DNA of 64,000 bases from Nocardioides kribbensis (GCF_015070375.1 NZ_JADCLL010000006.1:124001-188000); one strand, 5' to 3'. Numbered from the stretch's first letter, positions 36,076 to 45,241 are shown. The notes: generated by a model not told the origin, from the letters alone. A program made the numbers and translations.

Positions 36076-36115
36076 GGCCCGGGTGGCTCACGGCGCAGGC
36101 GCCACCCGGTGGGCC
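36076..36115. terminator. Bidirectional hairpin between the M23 gene and xerC
   Basis: GGGTGGC (36081-36087) pairs with GCCACCC (36101-36107), extended by GGCCC/GGGCC at 36076-36080 and 36111-36115. It lies in the 107-base gap between convergent genes, which contains nothing else recognisable. Confidence 0.5.
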
Positions 36116-37146
36116 TAGGCGCGGGGGTGGGCCTGCTGGTAGGCCCGGCGCAGCCGGTCGGTCGTGACGTGCGTGTAGAGCTGCGTCGTGGCCAGGGAGG
36201 CGTGGCCCAGCAGCTCCTGCACCGAGCGCAGGTCGGCGCCACCCTCGAGCAGGTGGGTCGCCGCGGTGTGACGCAGGCCGTGGGGTCCGATGTCGGGGGC
36301 TCCGGGCACGTCCGCGATGCGTCGGTGCACGAGGGTCCGCACGGCGCGCTGGTCGATGCGACCACCCCTGACACCGACGAACAGCGCAGGGCCCGACCCG
36401 GCCCGCACGAGAGCCGGTCGCCCGTGCCGGACCCAGAAGTCGACCGCGCGGGCGGCGGGCCGGCCGAAGGGGACCGTGCGCTCCTTGCGGCCCTTGCCGA
36501 GCACCCGCACGACGTTGCGCTCGCGGTCGACGTCGTCGACGTCGAGGCCGACCAGCTCGCCGACCCGGACGCCCGTGGCGTAGAGCAGCTCGAGCATCGC
36601 GACGTCGCGCAGGCCCACGGGGCTGCCGTCGTCGGCCAGCTCGCTCGCGGCCCGGATCAGGTCGGCCGCCTCGTCGGCGCGCAGCACCGGGGGCAGGGTC
36701 CGGTGGGCCCGAGGGCTGGCGAGGCTGGCGCCGACGTCCTGGGGGGCCCGCCCGGTGCGGGCGAGCCAGGCGGTGAGCACGCGCGCAGCGGTCGCCCGGC
36801 GGGCGAGGGTCGTGCGGGAGAGTCCCATCGTCTGCTGCTTGGCCAGCCAGCTGCGCAGCGTGCGGAGGTCGAGGGTGCCGACGTCGGTGTGGCCGAGGCG
36901 ACGGGCGTGCTCGAGGAGGCCGGCGACGTCGGCGAGGTAGGCACGGACGCTGTGGGGGCTCAGGTCGCGCTCGACGGCGAGGTGCCGCTCGTAGTCGGCC
37001 AGGACGCGCGTCATCTCCGGCGGCAGCGTGTCGGTGGGCTCGGTGGGCTCGGTGGGCTCGGCCGACCGCCCGTCGTCCGCCGGCCCACCCGTGCCCGAGG
37101 ACGCGGCGACGGCGGCTGCCCTGTCGTCCGGCGCCGGGGTGCTCAT
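36115..37146 (-). CDS. xerC: Tyrosine recombinase XerC/XerD type
   Basis: Site-specific recombinase that resolves chromosome dimers at dif during division. 343 residues. A 45-residue N-terminal tail contains a PTEPTEPT repeat, then a SAM-like core-binding domain (about 48-130) and the catalytic domain. All catalytic residues are in place: R194 (TGVRVGEL), K218 (GKGRKER), H289 and R292 (HGLRH), H315 (LGHAS) and Y324 (TQLYTH). The ATG at 37146 has TAGCAT six bases upstream and no Shine-Dalgarno, so it is probably leaderless. The dprA-xerC order is common in actinobacteria, which argues for housekeeping rather than phage origin. Confidence 0.93.
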   Translation of the reverse strand: MSTPAPDDRAAAVAASSGTGGPADDGRSAEPTEPTEPTDTLPPEMTRVLADYERHLAVERDLSPHSVRAYLADVAGLLEHARRLGHTDVGTLDLRTLRSWLAKQQTMGLSRTTLARRATAARVLTAWLARTGRAPQDVGASLASPRAHRTLPPVLRADEAADLIRAASELADDGSPVGLRDVAMLELLYATGVRVGELVGLDVDDVDRERNVVRVLGKGRKERTVPFGRPAARAVDFWVRHGRPALVRAGSGPALFVGVRGGRIDQRAVRTLVHRRIADVPGAPDIGPHGLRHTAATHLLEGGADLRSVQELLGHASLATTQLYTHVTTDRLRRAYQQAHPRA

Positions 37147-37174
37147 CAGGCGATGCTAGGCCGGGCCGGCCTGC

Positions 37175-38338
37175 TCAGTCGTGAGCCAGTGCGGCGAGCC
37201 GCCAGCCCTCCTCACCGTGCTCCACGAGCCCCGCACGGTGCAGGCGGCTCAGGGCCGACTGCACCTCGAGGAGCCCGAGCCCCGCGGCCCGGGCCACGGA
37301 GTCGGCGGGCGCGGCGCGCGCGACCGGCACACCGTCGAGGACCTGCTGGTCGCGCCGGCTGAGGCGGTCGCGGCTGCGCACCGGGCCGCGGGGCTCCTCG
37401 ACCAGGTGCTCACCGCTGGCTCCCACCAGCTCGAGGACGTCGGCCCCGCCCGTCACCAGCGCCGCGGCACCGGAGCGCAGGAGCTGGTGGACGCCCTGCG
37501 ACGGCGCGCTGGTCACGGGCCCCGGCACCCCCATCACGACCCGGTGGAGCCGACCGGCCCAGTTGGCGGTGTTGAGAGCGCCGCTGCGGGCGGCCGCCTC
37601 GACGACGACGGTGCCGCAGGTCAGCGCGGCGATGAGCCGGTTGCGGCTGAGGAAGCGGATGCGGGTGGGCGGCAGTCCCGGTGCCGTCTCCGAGACCACC
37701 GCACCCACCGTGGCGATGTGGTCCAGCAGGGTCGAGTGGGCGGCGGGGTAGCTCCGGTCGGCGCCGCACGCGAGGACCGCCGCGGTCGGCGCACCCGAGG
37801 CGAGCGCCCCGCGGTGGGCCGCCTGGTCGATGCCGAAGGCCGCCCCCGAGACCGCGGTGAGCCCGGTGAGCGACACCCGGGCGGCGATGTCACGCGCGAC
37901 GCTCTCGCCGTAGGTCGTCGACGAGCGCGAGCCGACCACCGCCACTCCCCCGGCGAGCTCGTCGAGACGCAGGGGCCCGCGCACCCACAAGCCGATCGGC
38001 ACGCCGCCGCGGTCGTGGAGCGGGTCGGCCGAGCGCAGGTCGTCGAGGCCCGCGGGCCACTCGGGGTCGCCCGGCACGACGAACCGGATCCCCCGCTCCT
38101 CGGCCTGCACGAGCTCACGCTCGGGATCGAGGGCCTCCAGCCGCTGCCCGACGTCGTCGAGCAGGCCGTGCAGGTCGTGCTGGGAGGTGAGGTGCTCGTG
38201 GACGGCGACGGGTCCGAGATCGGTGACCAGGGTGTTCATCCGCAGGTCGCCCGGCTCGGCGAGCCTGCTCAGCGCGACGCGGGCCAGCCGGTCGTTGAGC
38301 CCGACCCGTGGCGCCGACCCGGTGGGTCGCCGGCTCAT
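37175..38338 (-). CDS. dprA: DNA-processing protein DprA
   Basis: Single-strand DNA-binding protein that loads RecA during transformation in competent bacteria; in actinobacteria its role is less clear. 387 residues. A SAM-like N-terminus is followed by the Rossmann-like core with AVVGSRSSTTYGESVAR, SGAAFGIDQAAHRGAL and FLSRNRLIAAL, and a C-terminal winged helix (about 325-385). The ATG at 38338 overlaps the stop of the upstream YifB gene (ATGA), so the two are translationally coupled. Together with yifB/comM and yraN it forms a DNA-handling operon. Confidence 0.95.
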   Translation of the reverse strand: MSRRPTGSAPRVGLNDRLARVALSRLAEPGDLRMNTLVTDLGPVAVHEHLTSQHDLHGLLDDVGQRLEALDPERELVQAEERGIRFVVPGDPEWPAGLDDLRSADPLHDRGGVPIGLWVRGPLRLDELAGGVAVVGSRSSTTYGESVARDIAARVSLTGLTAVSGAAFGIDQAAHRGALASGAPTAAVLACGADRSYPAAHSTLLDHIATVGAVVSETAPGLPPTRIRFLSRNRLIAALTCGTVVVEAAARSGALNTANWAGRLHRVVMGVPGPVTSAPSQGVHQLLRSGAAALVTGGADVLELVGASGEHLVEEPRGPVRSRDRLSRRDQQVLDGVPVARAAPADSVARAAGLGLLEVQSALSRLHRAGLVEHGEEGWRLAALAHD

Positions 38339-39927
38339 CCGGCGCGCCGCAGCGTCGAGGACAGCAGCGGCTCGCCCCGGCGCAGCCGCAGCGCCACCTC
38401 GACCTCGTCGAGCCCCGGTCTGGCCCGCTCGTCGGGCAGGAGGTCGAGGACGGTCCAGGCGAGGCGGTTGACCCTCACGGCACCGCGGCCGGTCAGCTGG
38501 CCGGCGTAGACCTGCTCGTCGACCATCCGCTGGGCGTCGGCGTCCAGCCGCCACCGGTCGCGCAGCTGCGGGCCCGGGGTGTGGGCGTTGAGCCGCCAGC
38601 TGCACCCGGCGTAGCGGTCGGCCTGACGGCGGCGGGCCAGGGACACCCGGCGCCGCACCACCTCGGAGGGCTCGGCGCGGCTGAAGACGTCGCGCTGGTC
38701 GTGCGGGGCCAGGGGCTCGACGTAGCGCACGACGTCGATGCGGTCGGCGATGGGACCGGTGATGCGGGCGCGGTAGTCGCGACGCTTGCGCTCGGTGCAC
38801 CCGCAGCTCATCGCGCCCGACCGCGGGGCGTACTCGCCGCAGGGACAGGGGTTGCAGGCGAGCACCACCATGGCCCGGGCCGGCAGCGTGACCGACTCCT
38901 CGCGGCGCGCCACGGTGACGTCGCCGCTCTCGAGCGGCTGGCGCAGCGCGTCGATGACGTCGCTGTGGAAGAGCGGGAACTCGTCGAGGAACAGGACCCC
39001 GAGGTGGGTCCGGCTCAGCTCGCCGGGCCGGACCGCGCCGCTGCCGCCACCGATGAGGCTGGCCTTGCTGGCGTCGTGGTGGGGGGCGCTGAACGGAGGG
39101 CGGACCACCATGCCCGCGCCCGGCTCCAGCACCCCGGCCAGGGAGTGGATCGCGGTGAGCTCCAGGGACTCCGAGCCGGTGAGGTCGGGGAGGATGGTCG
39201 GTATCCGCTCGGCGATGCTGGTCTTGCCGGCGCCCTTGGGCCCCTCCAGCATCAGGTGGTGGCCACCCGCGGCGGCGACCTCGACGGCGAAGCGGGTGTC
39301 CTCGAGACCCAGCAGGTCGGCGAAGTCGCCCTCCTCGCGGCGCTCGTCGCCGCGCCAGGCGAGGAGACGGCTCCCGCTCGCCGAGGCCACCGGCGGCGCC
39401 CAGGGCACCTCGTCGCCGCGGAGCTCGGCGACCACCTGACCCAGCGACCGCACCCCGAGGACCTCCATGTCGGGCACCATCGCGGCCTCGTGCGCCTGCG
39501 GCTCGGGCACGAAGACCCGGCGCACGCCCCGTGCCGCGGCCGCCAGCACCATCGGGAGGACCCCGTGCACGCCGCGCAGGTTGCCGTCGAGGGTGAGCTC
39601 GCCGATGAGCACGACCCCGTCGAGCGCGGCCTTCGGCACCGTGCCGTCGGCGGCGAGCACCGACACGGCGATGGCCAGGTCGAAGTGGGTGCCGCGCTTG
39701 AGCAGGTCGGCCGGGGACAGCAGGATCGTGATGCGCTTGGTGGAGGGCCACTCGAAGCCGCCGTTGATGACGGCCATGCGGCAGCGGTCGCGCGACTCGT
39801 TGAGCGAGGCGTCGGGGCGGCCGACGAGCGTGAGCCCCACCTGGCCGGGTGACACGTCGGTCTGGACGTCGATGAGGTGCCCCAGGGCGCCGTGCAGGGA
39901 CACCGACCGCGCGGTCGCCGTGCTCAT
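38335..39927 (-). CDS. comM: YifB/ComM family Mg-chelatase-like AAA+ ATPase
   Basis: AAA+ helicase-like protein; the ComM members extend branch migration of incoming DNA during recombination. 530 residues. An N-terminal Lon-protease-like (ChlI) domain (about 1-165) precedes the AAA+ core with Walker A GPKGAGKTS, Walker B LGVLFLDEFP and a zinc-finger-like CNPCPCGEY...CGC region, then the Mg_chelatase_C domain. The ATG at 39927 shares its A with the YraN stop (TGATG). It is the middle gene of yraN-yifB-dprA. Confidence 0.93.
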   Translation of the reverse strand: MSTATARSVSLHGALGHLIDVQTDVSPGQVGLTLVGRPDASLNESRDRCRMAVINGGFEWPSTKRITILLSPADLLKRGTHFDLAIAVSVLAADGTVPKAALDGVVLIGELTLDGNLRGVHGVLPMVLAAAARGVRRVFVPEPQAHEAAMVPDMEVLGVRSLGQVVAELRGDEVPWAPPVASASGSRLLAWRGDERREEGDFADLLGLEDTRFAVEVAAAGGHHLMLEGPKGAGKTSIAERIPTILPDLTGSESLELTAIHSLAGVLEPGAGMVVRPPFSAPHHDASKASLIGGGSGAVRPGELSRTHLGVLFLDEFPLFHSDVIDALRQPLESGDVTVARREESVTLPARAMVVLACNPCPCGEYAPRSGAMSCGCTERKRRDYRARITGPIADRIDVVRYVEPLAPHDQRDVFSRAEPSEVVRRRVSLARRRQADRYAGCSWRLNAHTPGPQLRDRWRLDADAQRMVDEQVYAGQLTGRGAVRVNRLAWTVLDLLPDERARPGLDEVEVALRLRRGEPLLSSTLRRAG

Positions 39928-40295
39928 CACACCAGCCCCCGCACGTGGTCGATGGTCGAGGCGCCCTGGCGGGGCCGCAGCACCGCCACCAGGTCGATGC
40001 GGAGCTCGACGCGCCCCAACCCCTGCTCCACCCGCCACGCCTCGCCGAGGCGCAGCAACCGGTCGAGCTTGGCGTCGGTGACCGCCTCGTGCGGCGTGCC
40101 GCGGCCCAGGCTGCTGCGGGTCTTGACCTCGCAGACCACCAGGACGTCGCCGTCGCGCAGGACGAGGTCGATCTCTCCTGCCGGGCAGCGCCAGTTGCGT
40201 GCGAGCACCGTCATCCCCTGCGCCACGAGGTGACGCTCGGCGAGCGCCTCGCCGTAGGCACCCAGGGCCTGTCGTGATCCTGCCGTCGTCGTCAT
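39927..40295 (-). CDS. YraN family (UPF0102) nuclease-like protein
   Basis: Protein of 122 residues with the restriction-endonuclease-like fold: GEIDLVLRDGDVLVVCEVKTRS (residues about 41-62) carries the E..D...EVK metal/catalytic pattern. The N-terminus GAYGEALAERHLVAQGM is typical of the family. Function is unproven; it is conserved next to rnhB, dprA and yifB. The ATG at 40295 is preceded by AGGAGG. It starts the yraN-yifB-dprA run. Confidence 0.93.
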   Translation of the reverse strand: MTTTAGSRQALGAYGEALAERHLVAQGMTVLARNWRCPAGEIDLVLRDGDVLVVCEVKTRSSLGRGTPHEAVTDAKLDRLLRLGEAWRVEQGLGRVELRIDLVAVLRPRQGASTIDHVRGLV

Positions 40296-40422
40296 GGGAC
40301 CTCCTGACGAGGAGGCTCCTCCGGATCGCCGGTGCGTGGGGTCCCACCGCAGGAGGGTGTGGAGGACGCTCCGGTCGCGTGCGTCTGTGGACGACTCGTG
40401 GTCCTGCCCGGGGCTTACGTCG

Positions 40423-40439
40423 CGTCGGCTCAGCCGACG
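40423..40439 (-). terminator. Palindrome straddling the stop of the TadG-like gene
   Basis: CGTCGGCTcAGCCGACG is a perfect 17-base inverted repeat that contains the TGA stop of the gene at 40430. It may act in termination or message stability. The remaining gap to yraN (40296-40422) shows nothing recognisable. Confidence 0.3.
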
Positions 40440-42448
40440 AGGCGCACGATGCTGGGCCCGAGGTCGGCGTCGTAGGCCACCGTCGGCGCCTGCGCGTCGA
40501 CCGGGAGGGCCGTCTTGTCGAAGACGAAGACCTGGAGCGCCTTGACCGAGTTGCCGTTGATCGCCAGGCCGTTGGAGGCCGAGGCGGCGCTGCTCTGGGT
40601 CTCGTCGGTGAGGAAGCCGGGCACGAAGTCCAGGATCGGCTGGAAGCGCTTCTGGGCCCGGTCGGTGGCGTAGACCACCGGGAGCCACACGAGCCGGGGC
40701 GAGTCGACGACCTCCGGCGCCAGCATCGTGGCCGACACCCCCGTGCGGGTCAGCGAGTCGAGCGTGGCGCCGTTGCGCAGGAAGCAGGAGAGCACGTCGT
40801 TGTTGAGCCGCACGCTGCCGACGACGAGGTCGCCGCGACCCGGGCAAGTGGTGGCGCCGTTGCGCACGTCGAGGCGCCCCGGCCTCGACCCCGTGCCGCT
40901 GACGAAGCCGTCGTAGAGGGCCGGACCGTCGTTGCCGGTGTCGCCGAGGATGCAGTTGCGGCCGTCGAGGGGCTGGTCGTCCGGCACGGCTCCGCTGATC
41001 CAGGAGGAGCCGCTGCCGCACTCCTTGGTGACGGTCTGGCCCACGGCGAAGGAGTAGGGCACCAATTGGTGGTCGAGGCCGCCGGCGATGTTCGCCGCGA
41101 GCCGTCGCTGACCGGTGAGGCCGTCGCGCCGGGGGCTGTCGAGCTGGCCGAAGTTGCCGCGGTCCTGACCCACGCAGCCCACGGGCACCCCGGTCGGCGA
41201 CGGCGCCGGCTCCGGCGTCGGCGTCGGTGTCGCCGTCGGGGAGGCGGTCTGCGTGGGCGAGGGCCCGGCGCTCGGGGACGGGCTCGGGCTCGCCGTCGGC
41301 GTCGGGCTGGGGGTCGGCGAGGGCGACGGGCCGACCACCACGTAGTCGAGGTGGTTGGCGGAGATCTCCAGCCGGGCGTTGCCCTTCGCCTGGATCAGGG
41401 CGTAGACCCGCCACGTGCCGGGGGTGGCCGACACCTCGCCGCCCACGGTGAAGGTCGGCACGACCAGCGGGTTGGTCTTGCCGACGTCCTGGGCGGCGTA
41501 GTCGACGAACGTGGAGCCGTCGGGTGAGTAGAACCGGATCGAGGCACGATCGGTGTTGCTGGGGATGGAGTCGACCTGGAGCTGGGAGACGCTGAGCTGC
41601 TGCCCGACCGTGACGCTCAGGGTGCGGGGGCTGGTGATCCGGTGGGACCCCACCGGGACGCCGGGCGAGGCCACCGCGGTCGCCGTCGTGGTCGTGGGGC
41701 TCGGGCTGGCCGTCGCGGCCGGGCCGCCCGACCCGCTCGCCGTGGCGGTCGGGCTGGACGTCGGGCTGGGCGTCGGGCCGGGCGTCGGGCTGGGCGTCGG
41801 GCTGGGGGCGACGGTCGTGGTCGTCGTGGTCGCGGCGAGCGAGTTGCCGCCGGTGGTGTCGGCGGCGGCCGGGCCGAGGGCGCACCCGTCGGGCAGCCAG
41901 AAGGGCACCATGTCGGCGGGCGACGGCAGCGGCGAGACCACCCTGACCGTCGCGACCCGCTGCACGTCGACGGCCGTCCGGCCGAGCACGCCGGCGAGGC
42001 CGAACTCGACGTGGGCGGCCGGCGCCACGACCTCCATCTGCACGCAGACGTCGGTGCAGGCCGTGCCGTCGGCGTGCTCGAAGGACACTTCGCCGTTGGC
42101 GCGCTGGCCGTCGAGCAGGGCCGACCCGGTGGCGACCGGCTGGCCGGGGGCGCGGTTGGCGTTGAGGTAGCGGGCCGCGTCGGCCGCGATCGCCGCGGGC
42201 GCGGCCTCCGGCACCGACACCCTCATCGGCAGGCGCCACCCGGCGCTGGTCGCCGTCACGTCGGCCTGCTTCTGCACCGCGCGTCCCCGGGACCAGGCGT
42301 TGCCGAGGTCGACCGCGAGCGCGGAGACCCCGAAGAGCACGACGGCCATCACGGCGATCATCACCGCCATGGCCCCGCCCTCGTCCCGCGTACGCCGACG
42401 GCGCCGAGCCGCCCGGGGAGCGGCCGGGCGGGCGCACCGCCCGGTCAC
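40430..42448 (-). CDS. TadG-like protein with proline-rich tracts
   Basis: Extracytoplasmic protein of 672 residues with one N-terminal membrane segment (MAVMIAVMAVVLFGVSALAVDLGNAW, about residues 27-52), as in TadG/Tad pilus-associated proteins. A Tad-like domain follows (to about 165). Two Pro/Thr/Ser-rich tracts, near 206-253 and 372-422, flank a beta-rich region (about 255-370) that resembles a carbohydrate-binding or pre-peptidase domain. The C-terminal 250 residues hold six or more cysteines. GTG 42448 overlaps the TadE stop (GTGA). No Tad ATPase or prepilin peptidase is in view. It could be a surface adhesin or a minor pilus subunit. Confidence 0.72.
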   Translation of the reverse strand: MTGRCARPAAPRAARRRRRTRDEGGAMAVMIAVMAVVLFGVSALAVDLGNAWSRGRAVQKQADVTATSAGWRLPMRVSVPEAAPAAIAADAARYLNANRAPGQPVATGSALLDGQRANGEVSFEHADGTACTDVCVQMEVVAPAAHVEFGLAGVLGRTAVDVQRVATVRVVSPLPSPADMVPFWLPDGCALGPAAADTTGGNSLAATTTTTTVAPSPTPSPTPGPTPSPTSSPTATASGSGGPAATASPSPTTTTATAVASPGVPVGSHRITSPRTLSVTVGQQLSVSQLQVDSIPSNTDRASIRFYSPDGSTFVDYAAQDVGKTNPLVVPTFTVGGEVSATPGTWRVYALIQAKGNARLEISANHLDYVVVGPSPSPTPSPTPTASPSPSPSAGPSPTQTASPTATPTPTPEPAPSPTGVPVGCVGQDRGNFGQLDSPRRDGLTGQRRLAANIAGGLDHQLVPYSFAVGQTVTKECGSGSSWISGAVPDDQPLDGRNCILGDTGNDGPALYDGFVSGTGSRPGRLDVRNGATTCPGRGDLVVGSVRLNNDVLSCFLRNGATLDSLTRTGVSATMLAPEVVDSPRLVWLPVVYATDRAQKRFQPILDFVPGFLTDETQSSAASASNGLAINGNSVKALQVFVFDKTALPVDAQAPTVAYDADLGPSIVRLVG
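41748..41806 (-). repeat. 12-bp tandem repeat encoding Pro/Thr/Ser units
   Basis: About five copies of GTCGGGCTGGGC and close variants run head to tail inside the TadG-like gene and encode a PSPT-type tract. A second, less regular tract of the same kind covers about 41215-41330. Repeat number may vary among strains. Confidence 0.75.
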
Positions 42449-42897
42449 GGGCAGGCCTCGGGCTGGCGCGGCACGAACTCGACGCGCGCCTCGGCGGTGG
42501 CGTTGACCTCGCCGTCGTCGACGAAGGGCAGGATCGGCAGCTGCAGGTCGAAGCTGTCGAACTGCACCGTCACCGTCACCACGTCGCCCACCTGCACCTG
42601 GCTCGGCAGCGCGGTGGCGTAGCTGCGCCGCACGGTCGCGGTGGAGCCCGACCCGGTGAGGCCCTGGATGTCGGCGGCGACGGCGGTGCGGTAGGCGGCG
42701 CAGGTCGCGGGGTCGCCGACGGCCGCCATCCGGGCGGCGTTGCGGGCGATGTCGCTGCCGCCCTGCATGGCCCAGAAGTAGAGGCCGTACTGGATGATCC
42801 CGAAGAGCAGCAGGAAGAGCACGGGCATGAGCAGGGCGAACTCGACGACGGTCGCGCCCCGCTCGGAGCGCTGCCGTGCCGCTCGTCTGGTGCCCAC
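42445..42897 (-). CDS. TadE-like pseudopilin
   Basis: Small pilin-like protein, 150 residues. The TadE signature is clear: RGATVVEFALLMPVLFLLLFGIIQYG, with the basic leader, the conserved Glu five residues into the hydrophobic segment and the helix that would pack in the membrane. The C-terminal part is a beta-rich extracytoplasmic domain. I chose GTG 42897, with GAGAGG nine bases upstream; an ATG at 42963 has no ribosome binding site. The stop overlaps the TadG-like gene, so the two are made as a pair. Confidence 0.82.
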   Translation of the reverse strand: MGTRRAARQRSERGATVVEFALLMPVLFLLLFGIIQYGLYFWAMQGGSDIARNAARMAAVGDPATCAAYRTAVAADIQGLTGSGSTATVRRSYATALPSQVQVGDVVTVTVQFDSFDLQLPILPFVDDGEVNATAEARVEFVPRQPEACP

Positions 42898-43000
42898 AGC
42901 CGGTCGCCTCTCGGGAGCGCTGCTCAGGTCCCCCGGTGGACACGCGTCAGCGACAAGGAGCATCGGTCGGGCCGGACCCGTGCTGAGCGCTCGCTCGGTA

Positions 43001-43029
43001 AAATCAACGCGAGATCCTCAGATCGGTAA
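43001..43029 (-). promoter_or_regulatory. Putative promoter of the tadE-tadG pair
   Basis: In an unusually AT-rich patch, TTACCG (43029-43024) and TGATTT (43006-43001) are 17 bases apart on the minus strand, predicting a start near 42994. The 176-base gap to the upstream pair holds this promoter and a GATCctcaGATC palindrome, nothing else. Confidence 0.4.
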
Positions 43030-43073
43030 CAGATCCACCACGGCCCGCGTCCCACTGGAGGACGGCGACCGGC

Positions 43074-44807
43074 TCAGCCGCGCAGTGCGGGGAGGCTGCA
43101 CACCGCCTCGAGGGCGAACACGTCGGCGCCACCCACCCGCACGCCCAGGAGCCTGGCGACCGGGCCGACGAGCTGGCTGTCGAGGTTGCTGGCCAGCGGG
43201 GTGAGGGTCTTGTTGACGAAGGCGTTGGGCCCGTTGGTGAGCCCGTCGAGCACCGCCGTGGTGACGGAGGTGATCTGGCTGGCGTTGAGGGTCAGGCCGG
43301 CGGCGGTGATGGAGGAGGAGGTGATGGTGGGCACCACCGAGCTGAGCACGTTGACGGTGCCGCCGGTCGACTTCGGCGTGACGTCGTTGGGAGGCAGCGC
43401 CAGTGAGACGGTGCTGGTCGCGGCCGGGGCGGGGCTGCTCATGGTGAGCCTCACCCCCACGTCGACCGCCACGTCGACCGAGGTCAGCAGCAGCTCGAGC
43501 TTGAGGGTGCCCTTGACCTCGAGGTCGACGGTGAGGCTGTACTCCGCGAGCCCGCTGGCCACGGCCACCGAGAAGGTCGAGGGGTCGGTCGTGGTGCCGT
43601 TGCCGCAGTGGACCTGGGGCGGGTCGACGAGCTGGGAGGTGGCGTTGCCCAGCTTGAGGTGCACGTTCCCGGTGGCCTTCGGGGTCTGCAGGGTGCCCTT
43701 CACCAGGCCGAGGTTGAGGTTCATGCTCGGGAGGTTGACGAAGGTCAGGCCCAGGTCGCCGGCGATCTGGCTCGTGGCCGCACGTGCCTCGGCCGAGTTG
43801 GGCGCGCCGCAGGCGGTCTGCCTGCCCTGCTGCACGAAGATCCCGCCGGTCACCTGGCTGCCGAGGCCGGGCACCTGCGCCTGGAGGTTGGGGACGGCCA
43901 CGGCGTGCTGGCCGGTGGCGACGCCGACCGAGCCCGCGATCAGGTCGAGCACGTTGAGCCCGGTCTCCAGGGCGGCGCTGTCGGTCGGGGAGATGTTGAG
44001 CAGCGAGCCCAGCCGCACCGCCGGCACGCTGCCGGCGACGGCCAGGAAGGAGCCGAGGGCGCTGACGGCCGCGCTGTAGCCGGCCGGCTTCTCCTTGTTG
44101 AGCACGTCGATGGTGCCCTTGACCAGGTCGCCGAAGGCCACCGGCGCGGTGAGCAGCTCGGTCTCGGTGCCGAGCACGGCGGTCGCGGCCAGCTGGGCCA
44201 GGCTCACCTCGGTGTTGGCGATGCCCTGGTAGCCGACCAGCGTGAGGTCGACCCCCAGCAGGCTGTTGAGCGGGGCGAGCAGGGCCGAGTCGTTGCTGCG
44301 CACCGCCGCGGCGTAGGACCCCAGGGCGTGGCAGGCGGTCGTGGTCGAGGTGGCGTACGCCGTGCGCGTCGCGCTGCCCGAGCCGGCGGCGAAGGCGAAG
44401 TCGGTGCTCGCGCTGGCGACGACCTTGACGGCGGTGGGCGGCTCGGCGGTCGTGTTCCAGGTCGTGCCGTTCCACGACCCCCAGTCGGCGGTCACGACGA
44501 GGTCGTCGCCGAGCGTGGTGCTGTTGCGGGCGACGCTCTGGCTCAGCAGCGAGGTGGACGAGGTGGTCACCAGCGCGGCCAGCTGGGCCTGGGAGCGGCC
44601 GTCGATCTCACGGGCCATGTCGAGCGCGACGACGTCGGCGATGGCCTGCATGTCACGGCGCACGACGCGCTGGGTGCCGAGGTCGACGGCGAGCGCGGCC
44701 ACGGCGAGCAGCAGGGCGATGGTGACCGCGAGGAAGACCGCGACGGCGCCGCGCTGGCCGCGCTGGCCGCGCTCGTCACGGTGCACGCACCAGGTGCCCC
44801 GCAGCAT
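43074..44807 (-). CDS. Second TadG-like protein
   Basis: Extracytoplasmic protein of 577 residues with an N-terminal membrane segment (GAVAVFLAVTIALLLAVAALAVDLG, about residues 20-44) followed by the Tad motif QRVVRRDMQAIADVVALDMAR. The long remainder is rich in Ser, Thr, Val and Leu with repeated beta-strand patterns and few charges, as in secreted surface proteins; no enzyme motif is visible. Cysteines occur in pairs near the ends. The ATG at 44807 shares its A with the stop of the second TadE gene (TGATG). Function beyond a Tad-pilus association is unknown. Confidence 0.7.
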   Translation of the reverse strand: MLRGTWCVHRDERGQRGQRGAVAVFLAVTIALLLAVAALAVDLGTQRVVRRDMQAIADVVALDMAREIDGRSQAQLAALVTTSSTSLLSQSVARNSTTLGDDLVVTADWGSWNGTTWNTTAEPPTAVKVVASASTDFAFAAGSGSATRTAYATSTTTACHALGSYAAAVRSNDSALLAPLNSLLGVDLTLVGYQGIANTEVSLAQLAATAVLGTETELLTAPVAFGDLVKGTIDVLNKEKPAGYSAAVSALGSFLAVAGSVPAVRLGSLLNISPTDSAALETGLNVLDLIAGSVGVATGQHAVAVPNLQAQVPGLGSQVTGGIFVQQGRQTACGAPNSAEARAATSQIAGDLGLTFVNLPSMNLNLGLVKGTLQTPKATGNVHLKLGNATSQLVDPPQVHCGNGTTTDPSTFSVAVASGLAEYSLTVDLEVKGTLKLELLLTSVDVAVDVGVRLTMSSPAPAATSTVSLALPPNDVTPKSTGGTVNVLSSVVPTITSSSITAAGLTLNASQITSVTTAVLDGLTNGPNAFVNKTLTPLASNLDSQLVGPVARLLGVRVGGADVFALEAVCSLPALRG

Positions 44808-45241
44808 CAGCTCACCCTCGCCGTCGCGGTGTAGCTCAGCGTCTGCGGCAGCGGCACGAGCGGGAGCTTCGGGGTCAGCGGCCGAGCGGCGTAGGGGTAG
44901 GACACCAGCACCTGCACGCAGCGGGCGCTGCCGCAGGTGGTGAAGGTGACCGTGCAGGTGGCACCGGAGCTGCAGGAGACGCCGTAGCTCTGGAGCGCCT
45001 CGTTCACGCTGGCCAGGGCGGCCGTGCGGCGCGAGGCCTCCTGGGTGGTGTTGAAGGCCTGGGCGCCCACGGCGGCCGCACGGGCACCCTCGGCCGCCCC
45101 CTGGCTGATCGCCTGGCGGAAGCTCAGCATGTAGCCGTAGGTGATGATCCCGAAGACGAGCAGCAGCAGCAGCGGCGCCACGAGGGCGAACTCGACCGCG
45201 GCCGCGCCCCGCTCGCGGTCGCGTCCCTGTCGCAGACCCAT
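44807..45241 (-). CDS. Second TadE-like pseudopilin
   Basis: Pilin-like protein of 144 residues with RGAAAVEFALVAPLLLLLVFGIITYG (about residues 13-38), including the conserved Glu, and a short beta-rich tail with four cysteines (SCSSGATCTVTFTTCGSARC). The ATG at 45241 follows GAGGGAG. It forms a co-translated pair with the TadG-like gene downstream, duplicating the pair at 40430-42897. TAGCCT about 50 bases upstream may be its -10. Confidence 0.82.
   Translation of the reverse strand: MGLRQGRDRERGAAAVEFALVAPLLLLLVFGIITYGYMLSFRQAISQGAAEGARAAAVGAQAFNTTQEASRRTAALASVNEALQSYGVSCSSGATCTVTFTTCGSARCVQVLVSYPYAARPLTPKLPLVPLPQTLSYTATARVS

Noticed and set aside
36115-37146. Tyrosine recombinase as a sign of a phage or integrative element
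   Set aside because: All features match housekeeping XerC, it sits beside dprA as in other actinobacteria, and no att repeats, excisionase or phage genes are nearby.
41215-41806. Short repeats as a CRISPR array
   Set aside because: The units are in-frame 12-bp codon repeats inside a coding region, without spacers of uniform length and without cas genes.
42898-42963. Upstream ATG (42963) as the start of the first TadE gene
   Set aside because: It has no ribosome binding site and adds 22 residues unlike a TadE leader, whereas GTG 42897 follows GAGAGG and begins with the basic leader.
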